Assembly (NCBI RefSeq): GCF_048007035.1
Contig: NZ_CP180355.1
Span: forward strand, 3,038,001-3,102,000
DNA length: 64,000 nt
Direction: 5' to 3'
DNA from: Imperialibacter sp963977595
GTDB taxonomy: Bacteria > Bacteroidota > Bacteroidia > Cytophagales > Cyclobacteriaceae
Below are positions 25,627 through 33,647 of the stretch, one piece after another; the first letter of the stretch is position 1; every line of letters starts with the position of its first letter. The position numbers were made by a program, and so were the translations under genes. Below the pieces are notes generated by a model. The model had not been told where the DNA came from, searched no databases, and saw nothing but the letters and a program-made list of their open reading frames with translations.

Positions 25627-25884
25627 TTACTTCACGGGCTCAACAGATACAAACGATCTGTCTTTGTAGCCTTTCTTGAAGTTAACAGTGCCTTCCACTA
25701 GTGCAAACAGGGTGTGGTCTTTGCCCAAACCTACGTTTTCACCTGGGTGATGAGTAGTGCCTCTTTGGCGAACAAGAATATTTCCTGCTTTTGCCAACTG
25801 GCCACCAAATATTTTCACGCCTAGTCTTTTGCTATGCGATTCACGGCCGTTTCTGGAACTACCTGCGCCTTTCTTGTGTGCCAT
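25627..25884 (-). CDS. rpmA: 50S ribosomal protein L27
   Basis: An 85-residue L27. The N-terminus MAHKKGAGSSRNGRESHSK and GQLAKAGNILVRQRGTTHHP are diagnostic. The tail reaches towards the peptidyl transferase centre. It begins directly with MAHKKG, without the cleaved extension found in Firmicutes. It lies nine bases downstream of rplU in the usual rplU-rpmA operon. Confidence 0.98.
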   Translation of the reverse strand: MAHKKGAGSSRNGRESHSKRLGVKIFGGQLAKAGNILVRQRGTTHHPGENVGLGKDHTLFALVEGTVNFKKGYKDRSFVSVEPVK

Positions 25885-25893
25885 GGTCTTTTA

Positions 25894-26202
25894 CTATTTA
25901 ATGTTTTCAATTAAAACCTTTGTAAACTGCTGACGGTGACCGTTCTTCTTCTTGTAGCTCTTGCGACGCTTCTTTTTGAAGACAATCACTTTGTCACCTT
26001 TAACGTGTCCAAGGATTTTACCTGACACCTTCACTCCTTTTACGGTAGGAGTACCAACCGCTACTTTGCCGTCATTGTCGACAAGTAGTACATTTTCAAA
26101 TTCGACGGAAGCGCCTTCTTCGCCAGCCATTTTAGGGGCATAAACGAATTGGTCTTTTGTTACTTTGAACTGCTTTCCGGCGATGTCTACGATAGCGTAC
26201 AT
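25894..26202 (-). CDS. rplU: 50S ribosomal protein L21
   Basis: A 102-residue L21 beginning MYAIVDIAGKQFKVTKDQF, with the rRNA-binding basic segment FKKKRRKSYKKKNGHRQQFT near the C-terminus. First gene of the rplU-rpmA operon. A well-matched Bacteroidota promoter lies 39-69 bases upstream. Confidence 0.98.
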   Translation of the reverse strand: MYAIVDIAGKQFKVTKDQFVYAPKMAGEEGASVEFENVLLVDNDGKVAVGTPTVKGVKVSGKILGHVKGDKVIVFKKKRRKSYKKKNGHRQQFTKVLIENIK

Positions 26203-26240
26203 ATCCGTTGTTCTTAAAACTTTTGTTGTAAAAAGGACTG

Positions 26241-26271
26241 CAAAGGTATAACTATAATATATATTTTACAA
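26241..26271 (-). promoter_or_regulatory. Promoter of rplU-rpmA
   Basis: On the minus strand TTG (26271-26269), a 20-base spacer and TACCTTTG (26248-26241) fit TTG-N(17-23)-TAnnTTTG exactly. Predicted start of transcription is near 26235, giving a leader of about 33 bases. Confidence 0.8.
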
Positions 26272-26456
26272 GGGTCTTGTCAAGAGATACGACCCATTGT
26301 TGACGCTAAAATAATTTAACTTTTTTTCGACTGCGAATACAGCGAAAATGAAATGAAGTAGAAGTTCCGATATAAAGTCATAAGCTTTTAGTTTTCAGTA
26401 TGTTATGAATGTTTTTGCACTATTTTAATAACGTAAGTTTGTGTGCCAAACCACTT

Positions 26457-26486
26457 TTGATTTTTTCAACCGTTTTCACATATTTG
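26457..26486 (+). promoter_or_regulatory. Candidate promoter of nrdBA within the 494-base rplU-nrdB gap
   Basis: TTG (26457-26459), 19 bases, then CATATTTG (26479-26486), one mismatch from TAnnTTTG. Transcription would start near 26491, leaving a leader of about 205 bases. The rest of 26203-26456 holds the divergent rplU promoter and AT-rich sequence; I see no gene, and no NrdR box that I can recognise. Confidence 0.5.
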
Positions 26487-26521
26487 TACTGCTTGTTTTT
26501 TGAGGGGGTTTCACTCTCATC

Positions 26522-26602
26522 AGGCCAATCCAGTCGGGCCTTTCGTTTTTAAATACATTATAGCACTATTCCAAGATATCACCTGCTCAGTATGGAATGG
26601 TG
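26522..26602 (+). promoter_or_regulatory. Putative structured leader of nrdBA
   Basis: Two hairpins can form. AGGCC (26522-26526) pairs with GGCCT (26537-26541), followed by TTCGTTTTT, like a weak terminator. CACTATTCCA (26564-26573) pairs over ten positions (one G-U) with TGGAATGGTG (26593-26602) around a 19-base loop. Together they could form an attenuation device ahead of nrdB. This is inference from base pairing alone. Confidence 0.4.
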
Positions 26603-26696
26603 GCTCTAAGTCATTGTATTTAACGAGACCGGCATACAGAAGGAAGAAAGTAAGACCAGGAGAAATAAGATTTTGAATTAGTAACAAGTAGTTAAT

Positions 26697-27683
26697 ATGT
26701 CGACAAAAGCAATTGAGGAGCCAATACTGAAGGAAGACAATAGCAGGTTCGTTCTATTCCCCATCAAGCACCACGATATCTGGGAGTTCTATAAAAAAGC
26801 TGAAGCGAGTTTTTGGACAGCGGAAGAAATTGACCTTAGTCATGACCTGAAGGACTGGGCCAATATGAACGAGGGCGAGCAACATTTTATTAAACATGTG
26901 CTTGCCTTCTTTGCTGCCAGCGATGGTATAGTGAATGAGAACCTTGCTGAGAATTTTGTTTCGGAAGTGCAGTACACTGAAGCGAAGTTTTTCTACGGCT
27001 TTCAAATTGCGATTGAAAACATTCACTCCGAGACATACTCATTGTTGATTGACACCTACGTGAGAGATGCGAAAGAGAAAGACCTTCTTTTCAATGCTAT
27101 CGACACGATGGATTGTGTCAAAAAGAAGGCAGATTGGGCACTTCGCTGGATAGACGAGGGATCGTTTCAGGAGCGACTTGTGGCCTTTGCTGCCGTTGAG
27201 GGTATTTTCTTTTCAGGCAGCTTCTGCTCAATCTTCTGGTTGAAGAAGCGTGGTTTGATGCCAGGGCTTAGCTTTTCAAATGAGCTGATCTCCAGAGACG
27301 AAGGACTGCACTGCGACTTTGCTTGTTTGCTTTACAACAACCACGTAGAAAACAAGCTGCCAGTTGAAACACTTCAGAAAATCATATCCGATGCTGTAGA
27401 AATCGAAAAAGAGTTTGTTACAGATGCACTTCCGGTGAAACTCATTGGTATGAACGCTGACCTCATGTGCCAGTATATTGAGTTTGTAGCCGACAGATTG
27501 CTGGATGAGCTTCATTGCCCTAAGTTGTATAACTCAACCAACCCGTTCGACTTCATGGAAATGATATCGCTTCAGGGAAAAACCAACTTTTTTGAGAAAA
27601 GAGTGGCTGAATACCAGAAAGCGGGCGTTATGAATAACAATGACAAGGACTCACACAAGTTCTCATTAGACGAAGAATTTTAA
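26697..27683 (+). CDS. nrdB: Ribonucleoside-diphosphate reductase, small (beta) subunit, class Ia
   Basis: A 328-residue di-iron radical subunit. By alignment in memory with the mouse R2 protein, iron ligands include D76, E107 and H110 (ENIHSE), and E and H in SRDEGLHCDF. The tyrosyl-radical residue is Y114 in HSETY, so this is a Tyr-radical class Ia enzyme of the eukaryote-like type, not the Phe-type Ic. AFFAASDGIVNENL and FYGFQIAIENIHSE are signatures. It is 32 bases upstream of nrdA, in the order nrdB-nrdA. The short sequence DSHKFSLDEEF at the C-terminus is the tail that binds NrdA. Confidence 0.98.
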   Translation: MSTKAIEEPILKEDNSRFVLFPIKHHDIWEFYKKAEASFWTAEEIDLSHDLKDWANMNEGEQHFIKHVLAFFAASDGIVNENLAENFVSEVQYTEAKFFYGFQIAIENIHSETYSLLIDTYVRDAKEKDLLFNAIDTMDCVKKKADWALRWIDEGSFQERLVAFAAVEGIFFSGSFCSIFWLKKRGLMPGLSFSNELISRDEGLHCDFACLLYNNHVENKLPVETLQKIISDAVEIEKEFVTDALPVKLIGMNADLMCQYIEFVADRLLDELHCPKLYNSTNPFDFMEMISLQGKTNFFEKRVAEYQKAGVMNNNDKDSHKFSLDEEF

Positions 27684-27715
27684 TCACCACCACCAATACC
27701 TGATAAACCATAGAT

Positions 27716-30094
27716 ATGTTAGTAATTAAGAGAGATGGTCACAGAGAGTCAGTGAAATTTGACAAAATCACTGCCAGAATCGAGAAACTCTGCTACGCAC
27801 TCAATGCAGATTATATTAGCCCTGTTGAAGTTGCCATGAAGGTAATTAACGGTCTGTATGATGGGGTGTCGACCCAGCAGCTAGACAACCTTGCAGCTGA
27901 AACAGCGGCGAGTATGGCAACCAAGCACCCGGACTACGCCATTCTGGCTGCCCGTATTGCTGTGAGCAACCTGCACAAGGTTACCAGCAAGTCGTTCTCC
28001 AACACAATGAAGAGACTCTACACTTACGTAGACCCTAAAACTGGCGAAAATGCTCCTTTGATCTCAAAGGAAGCATGGAAGGTGATAAAGGAGAACGCAG
28101 CTCATCTCGATTCTTCTATTATATATGACCGTGACTTCGGTTATGATTACTTCGGCTTCAAAACACTGGAGCGCTCCTACCTGATCAGGCTTGACGGACA
28201 AGTGGTGGAACGTCCGCAGCATATGCTGATGAGAGTGGCTGTAGGTATTCACATGGACGATATCGATTCTGTGATTGAAACCTATAATCTGCTGTCAGAA
28301 AAATGGTTTACTCATGCGACGCCTACATTGTTTAATGCAGGAACGCCCAAGCCGCAGCTTTCATCTTGTTTCCTTCTTCAAATGAAGGACGACAGCATCG
28401 ATGGTATTTATGATACTTTGAAACAATGCGCCAAGATTTCTCAGTCTGCTGGTGGTATCGGACTGAGCATTCACAATGTCAGAGCAACGGGTTCTTATAT
28501 CAGGGGAACCAACGGTGTTTCTAACGGCATCATTCCTATGCTTCGTAATTTTGACATGACAGCTCGTTATGTTGACCAGGGTGGTGGAAAGCGCAAGGGA
28601 AGTTTTGCTATTTACATCGAGCCATGGCACGCCGATATTTTCGATTTTCTTCAGCTGAAGAAAAACCACGGTAAAGAAGAGCTTCGTGCCCGTGACCTGT
28701 TTTATGCACTTTGGATTCCAGACCTTTTCATGAAAAGGGTAGAGTCGAACAGTGAGTGGTCTTTGTTGGATCCTAACGAGTGCCCGGGCCTTTCTGATTG
28801 TTGGGGAGAGGAGTTTGAGCGCCTCTACGAAAAATATGAGAAGGAAGGCAAAGGTCGTCGTTCGGTGAAGGCGCAGGAGCTTTGGTTCGAAATACTGGAA
28901 GCACAAATTGAGACTGGTGTTCCTTATATGCTTTTCAAAGATGCGGCCAACAGAAAGTCGAATCAGAAAAACCTTGGTACTATCAAGTCTTCTAACCTAT
29001 GTACAGAGATCATCGAGTACACTGCACCGGATGAGGTGGCAGTTTGTAACCTTGCTTCTTTGTCGTTGCCTAAGTATGTGAATGAGGATGGCACGTTTGA
29101 CCACCAGAAACTATATGAGATCACTAAAGTAGCCACCAAAAACCTTAACAAGGTGATTGATGTGAACTACTATCCGGTGCCTGAAGCCCGCAAGTCGAAT
29201 ATGCGTCACCGTCCTATAGGGCTAGGTGTGCAGGGGCTGGCCGATGCGTTTATTTTGATGCGTTATCCATTTGAGTCGCCCGAAGCTAAGCAGCTGAACA
29301 AGGAGATATTCGAGACCATTTACTTTGCTGCCATGGAAGCATCTATGGAAATAGCCAAAGTAGAGGGTGCTTATGAAACTTTCAAAGGCTCGCCTACCTC
29401 AAAAGGAATCTTCCAGTTCGATATGTGGGGTGTTACACCAGACAGCGGTCGTTGGGATTGGGAAAAGCTGAAGCAGGAAGTGAAGAAAAATGGTGTACGT
29501 AACTCTCTACTGGTTGCGCCAATGCCAACAGCTTCTACCTCGCAGATTCTTGGCAACAACGAATGTTTCGAACCATACACTTCCAACATCTACACCCGTC
29601 GGGTATTGTCAGGAGAGTTCATTGTGGTGAACAAGCATTTGTTGAAAGACCTGATTAAGCTGAACCTCTGGAGTGAGGACATGAAGAATCAGCTTATGGG
29701 GGCGAACGGCTCAATTCAAAACATTCCTGGAATTCCAGACGATATTAAAGAGCTATACAAAACCGTTTGGGAGATTTCTCAGAAAACTATTCTGGAAATG
29801 GCTGGAGATCGTGGCCCGTATATCTGCCAGAGCCAAAGCCTCAACATCCACATGCTGAACCCTAACTTTGGTAAACTTACTTCTATGCACTTCACAGCAT
29901 GGAAGCTAGGGTTGAAGACTGGTATGTACTACCTGAGAACCAAGGCTGCCACTGATGCAATCAAATTCACGGTGGAAAAGCAAAAGAATAAAGTGCCTAC
30001 TGCAGCAGAGCTAGAGGAGATGGATGCGAAGAACCAGGCCGACATGTCGTGCTCGCTCGACGATCCGGAGTCTTGCGAATCTTGCAGCGGATGA
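27716..30094 (+). CDS. nrdA: Ribonucleoside-diphosphate reductase, large (alpha) subunit, class Ia
   Basis: A 792-residue catalytic subunit reducing ribonucleoside diphosphates. The N-terminal ATP-cone (about residues 1-95, starting MLVIKRDGHRESVKFDKIT) is complete, so dATP feedback inhibition is expected. The active-site redox pair is C218 (SSCFLLQ) and C444 (VCNLAS). C429 is the thiyl-radical cysteine and E431 its partner (NLCTEI). The tail cysteines C787 and C790 (CESCSG) pass reducing equivalents from thioredoxin or glutaredoxin. A terminator follows. Confidence 0.98.
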   Translation: MLVIKRDGHRESVKFDKITARIEKLCYALNADYISPVEVAMKVINGLYDGVSTQQLDNLAAETAASMATKHPDYAILAARIAVSNLHKVTSKSFSNTMKRLYTYVDPKTGENAPLISKEAWKVIKENAAHLDSSIIYDRDFGYDYFGFKTLERSYLIRLDGQVVERPQHMLMRVAVGIHMDDIDSVIETYNLLSEKWFTHATPTLFNAGTPKPQLSSCFLLQMKDDSIDGIYDTLKQCAKISQSAGGIGLSIHNVRATGSYIRGTNGVSNGIIPMLRNFDMTARYVDQGGGKRKGSFAIYIEPWHADIFDFLQLKKNHGKEELRARDLFYALWIPDLFMKRVESNSEWSLLDPNECPGLSDCWGEEFERLYEKYEKEGKGRRSVKAQELWFEILEAQIETGVPYMLFKDAANRKSNQKNLGTIKSSNLCTEIIEYTAPDEVAVCNLASLSLPKYVNEDGTFDHQKLYEITKVATKNLNKVIDVNYYPVPEARKSNMRHRPIGLGVQGLADAFILMRYPFESPEAKQLNKEIFETIYFAAMEASMEIAKVEGAYETFKGSPTSKGIFQFDMWGVTPDSGRWDWEKLKQEVKKNGVRNSLLVAPMPTASTSQILGNNECFEPYTSNIYTRRVLSGEFIVVNKHLLKDLIKLNLWSEDMKNQLMGANGSIQNIPGIPDDIKELYKTVWEISQKTILEMAGDRGPYICQSQSLNIHMLNPNFGKLTSMHFTAWKLGLKTGMYYLRTKAATDAIKFTVEKQKNKVPTAAELEEMDAKNQADMSCSLDDPESCESCSG

Positions 30095-30125
30095 TGAAAT
30101 GATTATTAATTCTGCCTTTTAAATA

Positions 30126-30160
30126 CACCCCTTCTCAGCAATGAGAAGGGGTTATTTTTG
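30126..30160 (+). terminator. Terminator after nrdA
   Basis: ACCCCTTCTC (30127-30136) pairs with GAGAAGGGGT (30143-30152), followed by TATTTTTG. Confidence 0.92.
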
Positions 30161-30179
30161 TGCCCTCTTTAAGGAGAAG

Positions 30180-31490
30180 TCAAGCTCCACAGAATTCCTC
30201 AATTCCTTCTTTGATTCTCTTAAAAATCTCGTCCCGGATCTCATCATTCTCTTCAAGCAAAGTCATGCGAAAGCCCATCAGGTCTGAGCAAAAAGAAGAG
30301 ATAGGTACAAGGCAGACCTGCTTTGCCGCCAGCAGGTAGTAGACAAACCTTTTGTCCATTTCCATTGGCCCATTATTGCTTTCAAACCAGCTGTCCAGCA
30401 ACTGTTTCACCTTGGCGTCTTTGATAGGCATCGACTGGCCTGGTTTCAAAGCGTTGGGTTTGAAAATCATCGTGTTATAGAAGGCGCCGTTGGTCTCGTT
30501 GAAGGTGATATAAGGATTGCCTTTAAAGGTTTTAGAAAGAAAGGCACTTCTTTCACCAATCCGTTTGTTGGTTGCCTTAATAAAATCCGGGTACCGGCTG
30601 TCAGACATGATTCTTGGAATAGCCCTTTGAGGAAGCTTGGTAGAGCTCACCTCTATCATTTTGGCATTGTCGATGGTCTGGCAAAGCCTGGCAAACTCAG
30701 CGTCCTTGTCACGGTTGTAATACTCAGCCCATCCGCATCGGGCACCCGGCCACGGAAACTCTTTGGAAATCCCTTTTAAGGACATGCCTGGCACATCGCC
30801 GATTACTTCTGCAAGAGAGCAGGTATCGGCATTGTTGTAGATGATGTTCATGTAGATTTCATCACATACAATGAAGAGGTTGAACTCTTTAGCAATGGCC
30901 ACCATGCGTTCCAGAATCGGTTTTGGATACACCATTCCCGTTGGATTGTCGGGGTTGATGATCAGCATCCCGACAATGTTGGGGTTGTATTTTATTTTAT
31001 TGTAGAGGTCATCCAAATCCGGATACCAGGAGTTTTCCGGATCCAGCTTGTAGGTCAGCGGGTGGTTGTTGGCATGCGATGCCTCAGCCGATGAGTGTGT
31101 AGAGTAGGCAGGTGATGGCCCTATGACCCTGGCAGAAGGAATCAGGTACTGATATATTTTAGCTATGGCGTCACCCAAACCGTTAAAAAAGGTGATGTCG
31201 TCGGCTGTGATTTGAGCACCGCCTTTTTTGTTGTTTCGATCTGCTAAAAACTCACGGGTGTGTAGCACTCCTTTCGAATGACTGTATCCGAATGTCTCAT
31301 CTTCGAAGAGGAGTCCTGAAATGATTTCTTTCATCCAATCAGGAAGCCTGCGATTCTTCTGGATAGGGTCGCCGATATTTTCCCATAGGATATTGTAGCC
31401 AAGCTTTTCCAGCTGTTCCGCCTTTCTAACAATGCCTCTTATTTCATAGGAAAGTTCATTGGCCCCTTCACGTAGTAACTTCTGTCGCAT
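30180..31490 (-). CDS. PLP-dependent aminotransferase, class I/II
   Basis: A 436-residue fold-type I aminotransferase. Substrate and cofactor motifs include GDPIQKN near residue 40, FFNGLGDAIAKIY, INPDNPTGMVYP (the Asn that contacts PLP) and CDEIYMNIIY (the Asp that contacts the pyridine). The Schiff-base lysine is most likely in KGISKEFPWPGARCGW, with the phosphate-binding Arg after it. The nearest known relatives are aspartate/alanine-type aminotransferases of Bacteroidota, but the amino donor cannot be read from the sequence. The gene stands alone, 141 bases downstream of acs and behind the acs terminator. Confidence 0.87.
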   Translation of the reverse strand: MRQKLLREGANELSYEIRGIVRKAEQLEKLGYNILWENIGDPIQKNRRLPDWMKEIISGLLFEDETFGYSHSKGVLHTREFLADRNNKKGGAQITADDITFFNGLGDAIAKIYQYLIPSARVIGPSPAYSTHSSAEASHANNHPLTYKLDPENSWYPDLDDLYNKIKYNPNIVGMLIINPDNPTGMVYPKPILERMVAIAKEFNLFIVCDEIYMNIIYNNADTCSLAEVIGDVPGMSLKGISKEFPWPGARCGWAEYYNRDKDAEFARLCQTIDNAKMIEVSSTKLPQRAIPRIMSDSRYPDFIKATNKRIGERSAFLSKTFKGNPYITFNETNGAFYNTMIFKPNALKPGQSMPIKDAKVKQLLDSWFESNNGPMEMDKRFVYYLLAAKQVCLVPISSFCSDLMGFRMTLLEENDEIRDEIFKRIKEGIEEFCGA

Positions 31491-31568
31491 ATCAACAATA
31501 GGATGCTGGGACTTCTCCCAATAGGTGTCTGAAAAAAGTGCTTAAGTCGGGCTAATGAAAGCACAAAG

Positions 31569-31612
31569 AAAAAAGCTTAGATGCTTCTTTAAAAGAAGTC
31601 TAAGCTTTTTAA
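31569..31612 (-). terminator. Terminator after acs
   Basis: AAAAAGCTTAGA on the left and TCTAAGCTTTTT on the right pair over about 12 positions, with a further CTTCTTT/AAAGAAG inner stem. On the minus strand a T-run follows. Confidence 0.9.
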
Positions 31613-31630
31613 ATCGTTGACAGAAAACGA

Positions 31631-33529
31631 CTACTTCTTCGAACCAGCGATAATTTGCTCCACCACCTCTGGATTAAGTAGTGTGGAGATGTCTCCCAAA
31701 TTAGAAACATCACCCTCTGCAGCTTTTCTAAGTATCCGTCTCATGATCTTTCCTGACCTTGTTTTTGGCAGGCCTGGCACAATCTGAATCTTGTCAGGCT
31801 TTGCAATCGGCCCAATGATCTTGCTGACAGTCTCACGAATTTCGTTGATCAGGTTCTCTTCCGTTCTGTTCGACATGTCGGCAATCACGAAAGCGTAGAT
31901 GCCCTGGCCTTTTATGTCATGCGGATAGCCAACTACGGCTGACTCTACCACCAGAGGGTGTTCGTTGATAGCATTTTCCACCTCTGCTGTTCCCATTCTG
32001 TGTCCGGATACATTGATGACATCGTCTACCCTGCCCAGGATGCGGTAGTAGCCATCTTCGTCTCTTTTTACACCGTCGCCGGTAAAATAGAGCCCTGGAT
32101 AAGTCCCAAAGTAGGTCTGTCTACATCTTTCGTGGTCGCCATAGGTGGTGCGCAACATGCCAGGCCACGGGAATTTAATACACAGGTTGCCTTGCACACT
32201 TTTTCCAGTCAACTCTTTGCCATCTGGGTCAACTATGATGGGCTGGATACCCGGCAGCGGTAGTGTGGCGTAAGATGGCTTAGTAGGTGTTACGCCGGGA
32301 ATTGGCGAAATCATGATGCCGCCGGTTTCAGTTTGCCACCATGTATCGACAAGCGGGCATTGGTTTTTGCCCACATGGTCGTGGTACCAATGCCAGGCTT
32401 CTTCGTTGATGGGTTCGCCTACGGAACCTATTACTTTCAATGAATCAAGCTTGTAGGGAGCCAGCGGTTCCAATCCGTACGCCTGAAGCGCCCTGATGGC
32501 CGTTGGGGCGGTGTAGAACTGGTTCACCTGGTATTTGTCTATTATTTCCCAGAAGCGGCCCGGATGTGGATAGGTGGGCACGCCCTCGAACATCAGCGTG
32601 GTGGCTCCTGCCAAAAGCGGGCCGTATACTATATAGGAGTGTCCGGTGATCCAGCCAACGTCCGCTGTACACCAGTATATATCTCCAGCGCTGTACTGAA
32701 ATACGTTTTGGAAGGTGTATTGTGAGTAGATCATGTAGCCACCGCAGGTATGCACCACGCCCTTGGGTTTGCCTGTGGATCCACTGGTGTAGAGAATGAA
32801 TAGCAGATTCTCTGCATCCATTTCCTCTGCCTTGTTTTCCTTCGACATGCCCTCAATGGCCTCATGCCACCATAGGTCTCGGCCGGGCTTCATCGTGACA
32901 TCAGAGCCAGTTCTTTTGAAAACGATGACCTTCTCAATGGTCGTCGTTTTCTCTATCGCCTCGTCTACCACACCTTTCACATCGATGGCTTTGTTGCCAC
33001 GGAAGTTTCCATCGGAAGTAAGAATCATTTTGGCCTCACAATCATTTATTCGGTCGGCCAGCGAGGTAGAGCTGAAGCCTGCAAAAACCACTGAATGCAC
33101 GGCACCGATTCTTGCGCATGCCATCATGGCAACAGCTGCCTCAGGCACCATAGGCATGTAAATAATAACCCTGTCGCCCTTTTTTACACCATTCTTTTTC
33201 ATGGTGTTGGCAAACTGGCAGGTCATCTCGTACAACTCCCGAAGGGTAATGACTCTGTTTTTTTCTTTTGGGTCGCTGGGCTCCCATATAATGGCAGGGT
33301 GGTCACCCAGTGTGAAAAGATGTCTTTCGAAAATGTTTTCAGTAATGTTGAGCTTACCATTGCGGAACCATTTGATAGTGGGTTTGTGAAAGTCCCACTC
33401 CACTACTTTGTCCCATTTCTTCCGCCAATAAAAGTTTTCAGCAATTCTTGACCAGAAAGCTTCCGGCTCATTCACACTCTTTTGGTACTCGTGAATATAC
33501 CCGCTGAGGGTTTGTATTTTATCCGTCAT
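31631..33529 (-). CDS. acs: Acetyl-CoA synthetase (acetate-CoA ligase)
   Basis: A 632-residue AMP-forming ligase making acetyl-CoA from acetate, ATP and CoA. It has the ATP loop YTSGSTGKPKGVVHT, the acetate-pocket WWQTETGG segment, YFTGDGVKRDEDGYYRILGRVDDVINVSGHR in two adjoining blocks, and PKTRSGKIMRRILRK, whose lysine is the usual acetylation site controlling activity. Full length for the family. It lies 118 bases downstream of an SSS symporter and DUF4212 protein, suggesting uptake and activation of acetate or another short acid. Confidence 0.97.
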   Translation of the reverse strand: MTDKIQTLSGYIHEYQKSVNEPEAFWSRIAENFYWRKKWDKVVEWDFHKPTIKWFRNGKLNITENIFERHLFTLGDHPAIIWEPSDPKEKNRVITLRELYEMTCQFANTMKKNGVKKGDRVIIYMPMVPEAAVAMMACARIGAVHSVVFAGFSSTSLADRINDCEAKMILTSDGNFRGNKAIDVKGVVDEAIEKTTTIEKVIVFKRTGSDVTMKPGRDLWWHEAIEGMSKENKAEEMDAENLLFILYTSGSTGKPKGVVHTCGGYMIYSQYTFQNVFQYSAGDIYWCTADVGWITGHSYIVYGPLLAGATTLMFEGVPTYPHPGRFWEIIDKYQVNQFYTAPTAIRALQAYGLEPLAPYKLDSLKVIGSVGEPINEEAWHWYHDHVGKNQCPLVDTWWQTETGGIMISPIPGVTPTKPSYATLPLPGIQPIIVDPDGKELTGKSVQGNLCIKFPWPGMLRTTYGDHERCRQTYFGTYPGLYFTGDGVKRDEDGYYRILGRVDDVINVSGHRMGTAEVENAINEHPLVVESAVVGYPHDIKGQGIYAFVIADMSNRTEENLINEIRETVSKIIGPIAKPDKIQIVPGLPKTRSGKIMRRILRKAAEGDVSNLGDISTLLNPEVVEQIIAGSKK

Positions 33530-33584
33530 CTCAATTCCCTTTTTGTATGGTATGTGTTACAAAAACCTACCGGTTCAAGTTACC

Positions 33585-33592
33585 CAAAAGTA
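33585..33592 (-). promoter_or_regulatory. Candidate -7 element for acs
   Basis: Minus strand reads TACTTTTG, an exact TAnnTTTG match about 56 bases upstream of acs. TTG occurs 16 or 24 bases upstream. acs may therefore be transcribed apart from the transporter genes. Confidence 0.45.
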
Positions 33593-33647
33593 AAAACGTT
33601 CACAACCGCAATGCCTCAAATGGATGAGTAAATTGTTGGCGCACACA

